From Bradyrhizobium sp. 4 (GTDB lineage Bacteria; Pseudomonadota; Alphaproteobacteria; Rhizobiales; Xanthobacteraceae): a DNA stretch of 64,000 nt. Shown here in pieces: positions 17,712 through 26,633 of the stretch (positions within the stretch are counted from its first letter, which is position 1; every line of letters begins with the position of its first letter). The notes under the pieces are model-generated. The model was given only the letters and a program-made list of their open reading frames with translations, did no database searches and was not told where the DNA came from. The stretch spans positions 2,976,001 to 3,040,000 of the forward strand of contig NZ_CP064686.1 in assembly GCF_023100905.1 (NCBI RefSeq), in the 5' to 3' direction. Both the position numbers and the translations under genes were made by a program.

Positions 17712-18634
17712 CTATCTTCCGGATTCCTCCTCGAATCGCTTGAGCGACCATTCCAGCTCACCGCTGCTACAAAGACTGAAAAGGATGGGATCCTTGTCAA
17801 ACGAGTAACTCGCTTGCACCTCGCCTACGAGGGCGAGTGCCTTGCGGACCAAGGATGGGAAGAACTTATCGATTTTTTGAAGAGCATGGTCGAGCGTCCT
17901 CTCATGCAGGTAAACCGTGTCGTCCTTCCATTCTGTCCGGTCCTTCCGGTATAGCTCAGCCAGGGACTCGACTGTCCATTTGTCTTCAAGATAGAGCGAC
18001 GCCATCCGGCAGGACTCGTACAGCGCCCGGAACTGGAGGTGCTGTTCGGTCTGCACTCCATGAACACGTCGCGGTTTTGGTTCATCCTTATGAACTCGCC
18101 GAAGGCGTCGACGTGACTGATCAGGCTTGTGATGTGAAACGAGAAGTGGTCGTGTAGGCGTTCTCGCGTATAAAGCCGGCGCAGCATTTCTAAACCGTTC
18201 TCGGATGTCAGCGAGAGCGCGTCCACTAGCGCGAAGCTGATGGTCTCTTGACTGGCAAGTTTGTCGTAGTCCCGCCGGAGCGCCTCCTTGACAGGGACGA
18301 AGAAGATGTTTTGGGCAGAGAGATCGGCGACGAACAGAAACATGGGTATGGGAAGGCCGAGCCAGTAGGCGGCGGTTGACGTCTTTACCGAGGGGGATCT
18401 GGCAATACGACCACCGTCCTCAGACGGTTGCCACTCGATACTTCGGACGCCTTTGAGTTGGCCGGACAGCAAATGACCGGTGATTTCCACGAGCTCGATG
18501 TAAGCATCAATACCGTAGTCCCGCTCAGATACCTCACGAACGATCCATTCCTGGGGTGCAAGGCTTTGGAGCAGCCGCCAAGAGCCGGCTTCGGTTACAT
18601 GGGTGTTCGTCCGTTTTGGAAAGCGTAGCTTCAT
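17712..18634 (-). pseudogene. DUF4365-domain protein broken by one frameshift
   Basis: From ATG 18634 the frame has the DUF4365 start (THVTEAGSWRLLQSLAPQEW, then ERDYGIDAYIELVE and SGQLKG), the nuclease-like core D-x-G-I-D...E...QLKG. At about 18050 coding continues in another frame (VQTEQHLQFRALYESCRMAS) to 17712. One inserted or deleted base explains it. DUF4365 proteins are PD-(D/E)XK-like and are often found in defence islands. Together the two frames give about 305 residues. Confidence 0.75.
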
Positions 18635-18692
18635 CCCCGTCCGCCGTGCGTAGAAGGCCCGTATGAGCGTACGAGCGGCTTAGGTGTCATCA

Positions 18693-19031
18693 TCACGGCC
18701 CCGGCCATTCAACGCGTGAGGACCGCTTCGGACCGATAGAGCGCTTCTTCATAGAACGTTTCTGCGGCCAAGATCCTGCCAACACGGCAGATGGCAAATT
18801 CCCTTGAACAAAGTCGGCGCAGGCGCAAAGGACATCCTGCAAAGGCATACGGGCTGGTCCTTTGACACTGCATTCCCAGACTGTCAGCACCCGCCAGCGA
18901 CCGCCGCGAAGGGCATCGTACGTCTTGCTGTCGCGCTTACGGTTCGCCTCTATTTTCGCACGCCAGAACTCGCTGCGTGTACCGGGCAAGAAAACTGCAA
19001 CTGGAGCGGTAGGTGTAAGTATGTGATACAT
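18693..19031 (-). pseudogene. vsr: Truncated very-short-patch-repair endonuclease (Vsr)
   Basis: Residues 16-75 match the C-terminal half of Vsr mismatch endonucleases (GTRSEFWRAKIEANRKRD, then ALRGGRWRVLTVWECSVKG). The N-terminal catalytic part with the zinc ligands and catalytic Asp/His is missing. Vsr genes accompany cytosine-5 methyltransferases, none of which remains here. Upstream is a motif-rich gap (19051-19132). Confidence 0.8.
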
Positions 19032-19050
19032 CTGATTATTATCAATTCAC

Positions 19051-19132
19051 TTGCAGATTTGCAGGATTTGCAATCACTCCGGTTTTCTTCGGATCACTTC
19101 GAAAATCCGTATGGGTTGCAAATCTGCAAATC
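19051..19132. promoter_or_regulatory. Paired TGCAAATC motifs, operator-like
   Basis: On the plus strand TTGCAAATCTGCAAATC spans 19116-19132. On the minus strand a similar pair, TTGCAAATCCTGCAAATC, spans about 19051-19073. The two pairs face each other across about 43 bp, giving four TGCAAATC units in 82 bp. They lie between the truncated vsr and a small ORF starting at 19154. Confidence 0.55.
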
Positions 19133-19153
19133 GGTCTCGAAGGAAGGTTTGCA

Positions 19154-19318
19154 ATGCTTGATCTAGACACGATTGAAGAGGTCGACGACTGCGATGGCGA
19201 GGCGCTGCACGTCTATGGTTGCGACCCATCCACTGGTGAGTGGTGTTGGCAATGGGTGCCCGTTGAGATGCTGCTTGAAGCTGGACGGGGCGACCTGGTG
19301 CCGTGGTTGCAAGGGTAG
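19154..19318 (+). CDS. Small acidic hypothetical protein (54 aa)
   Basis: ATG 19154 has an AAGGAAGG ribosome site 7 nt upstream. The protein starts MLDLDTIEEVDDCDG and is rich in acidic residues and tryptophan (GEWCWQWVPVEM). It starts 22 nt after the TGCAAATC motif array, which may control it. Family unknown. Confidence 0.5.
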   Translation: MLDLDTIEEVDDCDGEALHVYGCDPSTGEWCWQWVPVEMLLEAGRGDLVPWLQG

Positions 19319-19614
19319 GCGGAGGGGTGCCAACACGCTCTCCAGTCATTCAAACAGGGACCGACGCCCCCAGCCTCCCTTCCGCGCGTGCAAAACCGGA
19401 GGGGAAACATGGTCGGGTAGGGGCCGGCTCAAAGTCCAAGCCGATCTGCTTCCTGCAAACCAGCCGTCCAGCCACGCGTAAATTTTATTCCGCGTTTGAT
19501 TATTTATCAAAACCCGCCAGCTGTACGGACATTCCAGCACTTGGCCGCAGAAGCCGCACTAATCAGTAGAGCCGATAACGGCAAGGTCAGCAGCACCATC
19601 GTCACGAGGTTTCC

Positions 19615-19896
19615 ATGAAAAAACATACCCCACTCGAGTCCCGCCTCGCTCGCGCCGGCAGGCGCTCTGATTTGCGACTCCTGCAAGATTACGCTGCGCC
19701 AAACGCGCCTTCGGCCTGGATGCCCGCGAATGATAACGAAGTTGGTGGCACCCAGGTTGACCGGATCGTGGAAATCCGACCGTCGCCTGACGAAATGGTT
19801 CGGCTCGCCGCGAAGGACGCTATTCGCGCGCGCGACGGATATGGTCCTATCATTGCGGCGGAGCTTGATGCGCCGATGCGGGCGCCTGCGCATTGA
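19615..19896 (+). CDS. Hypothetical protein (93 aa)
   Basis: Starts MKKHTPLESRLARAGRRSDL. It is largely helical and contains the AxDNE-like segment MPANDNEVGG common in phage or island proteins of this genus. Its end overlaps the next gene by 29 nt, suggesting coupling. No function recognised. Confidence 0.45.
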   Translation: MKKHTPLESRLARAGRRSDLRLLQDYAAPNAPSAWMPANDNEVGGTQVDRIVEIRPSPDEMVRLAAKDAIRARDGYGPIIAAELDAPMRAPAH

Positions 19897-20878
19897 CAGC
19901 CGTGGGCAGATCACCGCCTGGCTCGGATCTGACGGGCGCTGGCATGACACTGCGGAGTTGTTTAGGCAGCCCAAAGGCAAGCGCCGAAAGACAGATGAAG
20001 AGCGGCAGGCAGATAACGACAGACACCTTTCCCTTCCGGCCACGGGCGCGTTTCCCGAGGTCGAGCGCGGCTCGGAAGGCCAAGACTATCGGCGCAATCG
20101 CGCAGCCCGCTGGGCGCAGACATTATCCGCATGCAACGATAATAGGCGCCGGGAGATTGACCGCCTTGGCGTCGGCGGCGGGCACGCGTTTGGGGAAGCT
20201 TGGGCCAATGCGGGGTTGCCGCCGGCCTGTCGTATTCCAAGGTACACGACTGCCATCGCCCCGGGCGCCGAGTTTCTAGGATATCGCCAGCACGGCAGCG
20301 TCACCGCGACGCCGGGCAGCTTCGTGGGGCCGGCGGGTGGGCCAGAGGATGCCTTTATCGCCGGCTTAGATGCACCGCAACTCGCTGCCGCACTGGCGGT
20401 CCATGCGGCGGTTTTGGAGGCTAGTCTAGATGGCCGGACAGCCCGCGAGATAGCCGCCGCTAATAGCTGGGGAAATACCAAGGTCGGCGAGCGCAAAGCC
20501 GTGGCAGCGCAGGATCTAGCTTGGAGGCGCTGGCTGCGATGGAGAAAAAGCTCGCGGCCTAGCAATGAAACCATGGTCGCGCCTCATTTGAGACTGGAAT
20601 CGCCGATCAGCATCTCCCGCGCGCTAGAGCGGGGGAGACTGCGAGACGTGGCGAACCAGCGGCGACGTAACGTCTATGCTGCGCAGATATTGGTCGACGG
20701 CAGTTCTGTGCGGTGCAAGGTCCGCCATCTCACGGATTCCTCTGCAATCGTTCAAATCGATAGCGCGCCTTTCGTGCCCGCGGCTTTCGGCCTGCGCGTT
20801 CCAAGTGCTGGCTTGAATATTGATTGCTCGGTTGTATGGCGTGATGAGCGCCGTCTCGCTGTGAAGTTTCTGAACTGA
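19868..20878 (+). CDS. Hypothetical DNA-binding-like protein fused in frame to a PilZ-like domain
   Basis: From ATG 19868 (MRRCGRLRIDSRGQITAW) a 336-residue frame. The middle has a helix-turn-helix-like stretch (LDGRTAREIAAANSWGNTKV). Residues about 260-336 are a PilZ-like domain (RRRNVYAAQILVDGSSVRCK, then VVWRDERRLAVKFLN). The PilZ part and about 80 bp before it are duplicated at 25443-25756, where PilZ starts at a GTG with its own GGGGGAG. Copy 1 may therefore be a separate gene starting at GTG 20648 that is accidentally in frame. The classical c-di-GMP motifs RxxxR and D/NxSxxG are weak. Confidence 0.5.
   Translation: MRRCGRLRIDSRGQITAWLGSDGRWHDTAELFRQPKGKRRKTDEERQADNDRHLSLPATGAFPEVERGSEGQDYRRNRAARWAQTLSACNDNRRREIDRLGVGGGHAFGEAWANAGLPPACRIPRYTTAIAPGAEFLGYRQHGSVTATPGSFVGPAGGPEDAFIAGLDAPQLAAALAVHAAVLEASLDGRTAREIAAANSWGNTKVGERKAVAAQDLAWRRWLRWRKSSRPSNETMVAPHLRLESPISISRALERGRLRDVANQRRRNVYAAQILVDGSSVRCKVRHLTDSSAIVQIDSAPFVPAAFGLRVPSAGLNIDCSVVWRDERRLAVKFLN
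20571..20878 (+). repeat. PilZ-gene duplication, copy 1
   Basis: About 308 bp from CAATGAAACCATGG to the stop codon, repeated at 25443-25756 with scattered, mostly synonymous changes and a few small indels in the 5' part. Confidence 0.8.
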
Positions 20879-21854
20879 CCGCCAGTGTTTTGTAGACGCG
20901 CGTCCGAACGCGAACGCCCTGATATTCAGAAACAGCTCGGTGGGCGGGGAGCGCTGGGCGAATGGTACCGGTTCGAGTGGCGGAGTTGCACGGTGACGAG
21001 GCCGACAGCGCGCCGATGCTGAGCAAGCAAGCGGCGGCCCCGCGCAAAACTGGCCGACGTCGAGACCGCATTAGAATTTGTTCGGCGTCGTCTGGAGGAT
21101 GCTAGGGGCGCGGCATCAGTGGCGGTGTGTGCGGCCGTGCCGCCCGAGGATGCGAAACGCGTCAAGGCGATGGTTGCTGCTGTGGAGACATTCAGACTGC
21201 GCGTGACGATACGATGCGATGATCGATGATCTGGTCGCGAAGGATGTTGCGTGGACGAGCTTGGCGCCGAAGGGGGAGGGGTGATTCAGGCTCTCAGAAG
21301 TTTCGCCCCGCGCGCCGGCCGCACAGTCACAGAGTTTAGGCCGCAAGTTTTCAGATTATTTTCCAGGCCGCGCAGACGGCCAACAGGAACACGTACGGAC
21401 ACAATGACGCCCGCAAACGATAACGGCCCCATTCAGGCCGACGACTTCACCGACCCTTGGCGTCCGCCGTGCTGGTTGGCAAACACCATGCCTGACCTCA
21501 AGATCCTCCTGGTGCAGCTGCGCGCGGCTGATGTGTAGATGACGGCCCTGGAAGCCTCGCCAGGAACGCTGGCGCGCTCGCGCAGGAAGGTTTAACCTTC
21601 CTGAACCCCATGTTCGAAATTCCCGCCCGCGGGGCGTCTCGTGTTTACAGCCAACACCGCGCTGCAGCGCGTCGTCCTGGACCAAGCCTCTGAAAGCGTT
21701 CCGCGACGCGAGATCGCCGCGCGCCCACATGCGTACCTGACGATCTCAATAGAGGCCACGGATGCGAGATACGCGCGGAGGCGCTGGGGCAGGCCGGACG
21801 TGACCGCCTGCCGCAAGCGTCTACCACGCGGCGCGGTGCCAGGCGGGGGGCCGC
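20879..21854. other. Low-coding stretch with gene remnants
   Basis: At about 21042-21230 a plus frame without start reads KLADVETALEFVRRRLEDAR, then VPPEDAKRVKAMVAAVE, a plausible helical protein remnant. At about 21403-21538 a short frame reads MTPANDNGPIQADDF. Nothing else is supported. Confidence 0.45.
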
Positions 21855-22256
21855 GTGAATTTTCAGATCACTGTCCTGAAGATCCTGGTGAGCTACCCGG
21901 ACGGCTTTGCCGTAATGGACGATCTCAAGCGCGATATGGCGATCCTGGCAACCAGCGGCCCGGATTGGGCCGACCGGACCAAGCGGCTAGCCGCGCGCGT
22001 GCCTGGCTTGGACATCTTCTCGCAAGGTCTCGTTGTGCGCGAAAGTGGCGGTTGGAAGATCACCAGCGAGGGGCGGGCCGTGTTGGAGCTCATGGAGGCG
22101 CGCCGCGTCACCGACGAACCACTCAACACCGCTCCTGCCGAGAACGCCGTTGTGCAGGTGCCGCCTCTGCGGCTCTCGGCCGATCGGGGCAAGCGCAGGA
22201 GCGAGCGCCGTCAGCGCCGCCGTGCGGCTCGCGAGCAGGCTCGAAATGCGTCTTGA
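21855..22256 (+). CDS. Hypothetical protein, winged-helix-like (133 aa)
   Basis: GTG start at 21855 behind a G-rich stretch. The first 80 residues (ITVLKILVSYPDGFAVMDDL ... GWKITSEGRAVLELME) have the helix-helix-strand pattern of small winged-helix proteins. The tail is strongly basic (GKRRSERRQRRRAAREQ). Codon use is coding-like. DNA binding is inference. Confidence 0.6.
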   Translation: MNFQITVLKILVSYPDGFAVMDDLKRDMAILATSGPDWADRTKRLAARVPGLDIFSQGLVVRESGGWKITSEGRAVLELMEARRVTDEPLNTAPAENAVVQVPPLRLSADRGKRRSERRQRRRAAREQARNAS

Positions 22257-22801
22257 GCTATGATGCGTTTTCGAGCTCGGCCCCATCTCCTCGATCGGCC
22301 GAAGAGAAAGCCGCCGGTGTTGCTCCGGCGGCTCGGGATAGTCGCGGACTGTTGAATGCCTTCCCAGCCCCAAGCGTGCCGCCGTTACCTTGTTTGCGGC
22401 CATGCCACCCCGCTCTACCGAGCGCGTTCGGTTCGGCCATCCGGGTGGCGAGTTGTGCACGGGATCCTTACAGAGTAAGGCGCGCAACGAGGTGGACGGG
22501 AGCAGAATCCACGCGGTTCGGAACACCGCAGCCCACACCTCAGCGGTGGTAGTCCATGCCTCCCGGGCAACTGGGTTTGTCGAGGATATGATCGAGGAAG
22601 TGATATTGAAATTACCGATCGAGCCTTAGGTGTTCCTCCTGAAGAACGCTCTATCACGTCGCGTTCTCTAGCCGTTCGGCGGCCGTTCTCGTTGACGTTG
22701 AAAATACAACCTGGAATCGCGATTGCGGTTGTATGAGAGAACGCCCGGGAACGCCGCTTCGGCTCCCCGGTTGGAGAGTCGTGAATAAGGTAGGTAGACT
22801 G
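22257..22801. other. Intergenic region before the DNA ligase
   Basis: No supported gene. A 36-codon ORF (about 22733-22843) starting MRERPGTPLRLPG runs through the terminator-like hairpin upstream of the ligase and could be chance. Confidence 0.4.
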
Positions 22802-22838
22802 CCCCGCCGTCGGCTCCCAACACCGGCGGCGGGCTTTT
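22801..22838 (+). terminator. Terminator-like hairpin just before the ligase
   Basis: GCCCCGCCGTCGG and CCGGCGGCGGGC form a GC-rich stem followed by TTTTTG. It ends 15 nt before the ligase GTG, so it either closes an upstream transcript or acts as an attenuator. Confidence 0.6.
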
Positions 22839-22852
22839 TGTGAGTTGCGTCA

Positions 22853-23776
22853 GTGGCAAAGCGTACCAAGGCTCCGGCCAAGAAGCCGCGAGCTTCCATG
22901 CCGGGCTTTATCAGCCCCCAGCTTGCGACCCTGAAGATGAAAGCGCCTTCGGGGGCTCACTGGATTCACGAAGTCAAATACGACGGCTATCGCATCCAGC
23001 TTCACATCGACCGCGACGACCGGAAGGCTTTCTCCAGGAACGGGCACAACTGGGTCAATCGGTTCTCGGTTATTGCTGGTGCCTTCGACATTCCGGGTCA
23101 GGCCATCGTGGACGGCGAGGTGGTGGTCATCCACGAAGGGCGGACCAACTTCTCAGAACTTCAGGCGGACCTCGGCAGGGGCGACCAGGACCGGCTGGTT
23201 TACTTCGCCTTCGATCTTCTATGGCTGGACGGTAAGGACCTTCGCAGAATGGCTCAGCTTGCCCGCAAGGAGCTGCTGAAGCAGCTGATAGACGAGAACG
23301 GGCTGGAAGCACCGATCTTCTACAGTGAGCACCATGAAGGTGATGGGCAGGCGCTGTTCGAGGCGGCCAGCAAGCTGAACTACGAGGGCATCATCTCCAA
23401 GCGGGTTGATGCGCCGTACCGCTCGGAGCGGGTTGAGGCCTGGCAGAAGATCAAGACCGTCCAGCGCGAGAAATTCTCCGTCGTTGGCTTCGTCAAGGAC
23501 CCCTCCGGCGTCGCCGCGCTCTACCTCGGTAAGCAGGAAGGGAAAGAGCTGCGGTACATGGGGAAGGTCGGGACGGGCTGGAGCCGGACGAAGTCGGCGG
23601 AAATCCGCAAGGCGCTTGATACTGTCGCCAGCCCGAAGCAAAAGCTCACCAAGCCCATCAAGAAACCGAAAGCCACCTGGGTCGAGCCGAAATTCTACGC
23701 CGACATCGAATACCGCGACATCACCTCGGAAGGCCTGCTGCGGGCCAGTTCGTTCAAAGGGTTATCCAAAAAATAG
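22853..23776 (+). CDS. ATP-dependent DNA ligase (LigD-type ligase domain, stand-alone)
   Basis: A 307-residue ligase from GTG 22853. The adenylation domain (about 15-210) has the nucleotidyl-lysine motif EVKYDGYR (Lys42), motif III-like FDLLWLDG and motif IV-like EGIISKR, then KIK. The OB-fold (about 215-300) follows. It corresponds to the ligase module of LigD without polymerase or nuclease domains. Such stand-alone ligases accompany Ku in bacterial end joining, but no ku gene is in the window. A second, broken ligase lies at 27960-28301. Confidence 0.92.
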   Translation: MAKRTKAPAKKPRASMPGFISPQLATLKMKAPSGAHWIHEVKYDGYRIQLHIDRDDRKAFSRNGHNWVNRFSVIAGAFDIPGQAIVDGEVVVIHEGRTNFSELQADLGRGDQDRLVYFAFDLLWLDGKDLRRMAQLARKELLKQLIDENGLEAPIFYSEHHEGDGQALFEAASKLNYEGIISKRVDAPYRSERVEAWQKIKTVQREKFSVVGFVKDPSGVAALYLGKQEGKELRYMGKVGTGWSRTKSAEIRKALDTVASPKQKLTKPIKKPKATWVEPKFYADIEYRDITSEGLLRASSFKGLSKK

Positions 23777-24156
23777 CTCACGTACATTCGACGCCATCGC
23801 ATGCGGGCTACTGATGCCTCCGCCTGGGCGATGAAGACGCGGTGGCGTTGATGCGCCAAGGATCCAAGCAGACGGGTTCTATTGAAGCCTCTCACCATTG
23901 CTCACCAAAGGCAGGACGAGCCCACTACGGGGACGCGAGCAGGGCTCCTGCTCGAGCGCACCCATAACGCAGATTAAGCGATCAGCGCGGAGGCGCCAGC
24001 TTCATGCGCAGCGGTAGGAACGGGGCGCAGCAGGTCAAGTTTTCCAAGCATATGCTGCAACCTCCCCAGACTAGGCCTCCGTCGTCCGGGAGGCCTTCCT
24101 TTTGGGAACACAGCCGTCTTACGGGCGTTTTCCTCGCCAGTGAGTGCAGTACCGGC
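23777..24156. other. Intergenic region with a terminator
   Basis: No gene supported apart from the hairpin at 24073-24103. Confidence 0.5.
24073..24103 (+). terminator. Rho-independent terminator-like hairpin
   Basis: Perfect 8-bp stem AGGCCTCC / GGAGGCCT (24073-24080 and 24089-24096) with an 8-nt loop followed by TCCTTTT. No gene is evident immediately upstream, so a short RNA ending here is possible. Confidence 0.65.
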
Positions 24157-24348
24157 ATGCCGGATCGCGTAACCCGAGCGGTAAAAGAAGCCCAGGCCAT
24201 CCTGGCTCGCTATGTCGAGCCTGGGCCGAGGGACGCCGAAAACACGATCAATGACCTGCTGGCCGTTCTCGACGATGAGCGCCTTGTACAGGCGATGGAG
24301 GAGGAAGATGAGCGACAGTCTCACCAAACGGGACCAGCGCGACCGTAG
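24157..24348 (+). CDS. Small helical protein, paralogue of the protein at 46156
   Basis: A 63-residue protein from ATG 24157. The core AVKEAQAILARYVEPGPRD, then LLAVLDDERLVQAM, matches the minus-strand protein at 46156-46329 (AVSDAQRILEEYLEPRPRN, LVEVLERPDLLVAI). The conserved pattern across two loci supports coding. Overlaps the DUF3606 gene by 41 nt. Confidence 0.65.
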   Translation: MPDRVTRAVKEAQAILARYVEPGPRDAENTINDLLAVLDDERLVQAMEEEDERQSHQTGPARP

Positions 24349-24484
24349 CAAAATCAACATGCATGAAGACTTCGAGGTCAAGTATTGGACCAAGGCGCTT
24401 GGTGTCTCGAAGGACGAGCTGCAGAAGGCCATCGACAAAGTAGGCAATTCGGCCGCCGCCGTTCGCAAACAATTGGCGGTGTAA
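24308..24484 (+). CDS. DUF3606 domain protein
   Basis: A 58-residue protein with the full DUF3606 pattern: RDRSKINMHEDFEVKYWTKA, then LGVSKDELQKAIDKVG and AVRKQL. GAGGAAG precedes the ATG. DUF3606 proteins are small, common in rhizobia and without known function. It is translationally overlapped with the gene at 24157. Confidence 0.88.
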   Translation: MSDSLTKRDQRDRSKINMHEDFEVKYWTKALGVSKDELQKAIDKVGNSAAAVRKQLAV

Positions 24485-24541
24485 CCGAGGCGCGCGGTAT
24501 GCTTGCGATCTATGGAGCAGGGCCCGCGCGCTTTTCATGCC

Positions 24542-24701
24542 ATGACCAATCCCAACTGTCCCATCTGCTTTGGCTTAGGCTTTGTCTGCGGACCGGGCAT
24601 GGAGCGCAGAGCTCGGCTGCCAGTGTGGTGCCGGTGACCCGTGCAATGGCGCTAAGCAGAGCCTACTGACTGCCTACCTGGAGCCCGCGGAGACATGGTG
24701 A
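24542..24701 (+). pseudogene. Small Cys-rich (zinc-ribbon-like) protein, frameshifted
   Basis: The frame from ATG 24542 reads MTNPNCPICFGLGFVC. After a shift at about 24592 another frame reads DRAWSAELGCQCGAGDPCNG. Together they resemble the intact minus-strand protein at 28346-28585 (CENHPDRPWEGPKACGCGGA). The short spacing between CGFVC and DRAW suggests a small deletion. Confidence 0.45.
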
Positions 24702-24867
24702 AAAAATGAGGGCGGTCACAGCGCCCATGAGCAGCGTACGCTAATGCGGCATGTCGTCCCCTGTTTGAAACGTGCCAACGTCGCAGTCACAAGTTTTCAG
24801 CACTTCGCGGAAATGTTCGGAGATGCGCACGTTGATGCAAGGGCAGGGTTTAGGTTGGAGAACAGCC

Positions 24868-25197
24868 ATGCGAAAGCTTTCCTTGGCACTTGTTGCCACG
24901 CTGCCACTCATTTCGATACCCGCTGCCGCGCAGCAAACCGGCGCGACGTCTCAGGCTGGTGTGAACCAAAACGTGCAAACTGAAGCCGACAAAGGCATAA
25001 AAACCCGCAACTCCGGTGAATCTGGCTATGTCGCCAATCAGGACAAGCCCGGCGCCGCTTCCCATGCGCCCGGGGAAACAACCAGCACGGCAGGAACGAC
25101 AACCGGAAGCAGTACACCGAACGATCAACCAAACATCAACAGTTCGCAGGCCGACTACAATGCTTCCCTAAAGGACGGCTCCGCGCCGAAAAAATAG
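24868..25197 (+). CDS. Exported low-complexity protein (109 aa)
   Basis: ATG 24868 with GGAG upstream starts a signal peptide (MRKLSLALVATLPLIS, cleavage likely after AAA). The mature part is hydrophilic and rich in Thr, Ser, Gly, Asn and Gln (TTSTAGTTTGSSTPND) and likely disordered in the periplasm. Longer in-frame starts at 24772 lack a signal sequence. Function unknown. Confidence 0.7.
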   Translation: MRKLSLALVATLPLISIPAAAQQTGATSQAGVNQNVQTEADKGIKTRNSGESGYVANQDKPGAASHAPGETTSTAGTTTGSSTPNDQPNINSSQADYNASLKDGSAPKK

Positions 25198-25525
25198 CGA
25201 AGCGAGACTGCTTGGAGAACAGGGCGTGGAAGTTTCGAAGCACAATGGAGATCGCGCGTGACGCCAACGCCATAAGAACTGAAAGTCGCCATGGGCGGTT
25301 GGGGTCTCGAGCAAATGGGTCGCCAATTAGGCCTTCGATCCGAGGGTAAAGAGTTGTCGGCCTTAGACGAGAGCGAGATGGCGCTGGCACGGCGGCACGT
25401 GGCCGTGGAGGCTCTCGCTGCGATGGAGATAGAGCTCGTGGCCAATGAAACCATGATCCAGCCTCATTTGAGACTGGAATCGCCGATCAATATCTCTCGC
25501 GCTAGAGCGGGGGAGACTGGGGGAC
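25198..25525. other. Upstream half of PilZ copy 2, no separate gene
   Basis: A frame at 25291-25548 (MALARRHVAVEALAAMEIEL) runs into the duplicated sequence in the wrong frame for PilZ. It looks like the remnant of a short helical protein. Confidence 0.35.
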
Positions 25526-25756
25526 GTGGCGAATGGGCGGCGACGTAACGTCTATACTGCGCAGATATTGGTCGAGGGCAGTCCTGTGCGGTGCAAGGTC
25601 CGGCACCTCACGGATTCCTCTGCGATCGTCCAAGTCGATAGCGCGCCCATCGTCCCCGCGGCATTTGGGCTTCGCGTTCCATGTGCTGGCTTGAATGTCG
25701 ATTGCTCCGTTGTATGGCGTGATGAGCGCCGTCTCGCTGTGAAGTTTCTGAACTGA
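25443..25756 (+). repeat. PilZ-gene duplication, copy 2
   Basis: Second copy of the 20571-20878 sequence in direct orientation, 4.9 kb away. The 5' part has a deletion in GCGC(GC)TAGAGC relative to copy 1, which breaks the upstream in-frame link seen there. Confidence 0.8.
25526..25756 (+). CDS. PilZ-like domain protein (76 aa)
   Basis: GTG 25526 with GGGGGAGA upstream. The single domain reads RRRNVYTAQILVEGSPVRCK, then HLTDSSAIVQVDSAP and CSVVWRDERRLAVKFLN. This is the minimal PilZ-type beta-barrel common in Bradyrhizobium. Most differences from copy 1 are synonymous, which argues for selection on the protein. Binding of c-di-GMP is uncertain because the N-terminal RxxxR is not clear. Confidence 0.7.
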   Translation: MANGRRRNVYTAQILVEGSPVRCKVRHLTDSSAIVQVDSAPIVPAAFGLRVPCAGLNVDCSVVWRDERRLAVKFLN

Positions 25757-25918
25757 TCGCAACGTCTTTGTCGACGCGAGCCCGACGGTCTTGATATCCA
25801 GGGATGCTGATCCCGAGGTGACGTGTAAAACTCAGCGCATTCGATCCCGCGCGCGTCGTTTCTTACCGGCTTGGTGCCGTGAAGCGGAGTCGTCCTACGC
25901 AGGTGAGGCCTGAGGGGG

Positions 25919-26164
25919 TTGCCGTATTCCGACAAGACATCAAAATTTTGTTGCGGCCCTCACGACCTATACGAGTTCAAGGACCTAAGGATCGCAATCG
26001 CCGCCGCTCTCGGGCGATCAAAGTTCCGCGCATCTCCGCTGGATCGCGAGCCAAGGTCGTTGATCGTCTGCGAGGTTGAGTCGCCCGACGTCGCGCTCGA
26101 ACTGCGGGCGCGGCTTCTGAAGGAGATTGGGAAGCGGCGCCTATACATGAAAGGCTCTGAATGA
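25919..26164 (+). CDS. Hypothetical protein (uncertain)
   Basis: Frame from TTG 25919: DLRIAIAAALGRSKFRASPL, then LIVCEVESPDVALELRARLL. The C-terminal half looks coding, but there is no ribosome site and it is opposed by another frame (25960-26295, minus). Only one of the two can be expected to be real. Confidence 0.3.
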   Translation: MPYSDKTSKFCCGPHDLYEFKDLRIAIAAALGRSKFRASPLDREPRSLIVCEVESPDVALELRARLLKEIGKRRLYMKGSE

Positions 26165-26295
26165 AGAGCCTGACGACCTTCTCGATTATTCTTTCGCACC
26201 TGCCACAGAACGTCTCGTCGCCGAACAACATGGTTTGCGACTAACAACGAGACGGCGGATACGGCAAGCACGACGACAAGAAGATCCAAAATCAT
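25960..26295 (-). CDS. Small single-helix membrane protein (uncertain)
   Basis: ATG 26295 behind GAGG starts MILDLLVVVLAVSAVSLLVA, one clean membrane helix, followed by a basic tail. Coding quality falls after about residue 60, where it overlaps the plus-strand frame. A short functional membrane peptide with a random extension is possible. Confidence 0.3.
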   Translation of the reverse strand: MILDLLVVVLAVSAVSLLVANHVVRRRDVLWQVRKNNREGRQALHSEPFMYRRRFPISFRSRARSSSATSGDSTSQTINDLGSRSSGDARNFDRPRAAAIAILRSLNSYRS

Positions 26296-26633
26296 CCGAG
26301 CCTCAAACTCTCAATCACTTCACGGGGGCACCCGAAGTCGCCGAGCACCGCGCGCGGCTAATGAGCGGATGGAAATCAGTCCTGAGCTAATGCCTTCCGG
26401 CAGATCAAAAGTGATGGCAGCCGCAGCCAAATAGCGCGCCACAGCCCTACGTCCCGGCTTCTAATAATACCGATTTAAATAGTCTGAATTAACCAAGTCG
26501 ATTTCGCAAGCGCCCGTCAGTTCCTTTGAGGGAACCTCGGCCAAAAAAACTATTTTCGAAAAGCGGAAATACGTATATTAGTATTCTATTAATCTATCTT
26601 TTTTGCAGGATCTGACTGATTTGTGAGGGGCCA
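26296..26633. other. AT-rich intergenic region
   Basis: No gene seen. From about 26460 the sequence turns AT-rich (TAATAATACCGATTTAAATA) and probably holds the promoter for 26634. Confidence 0.45.
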
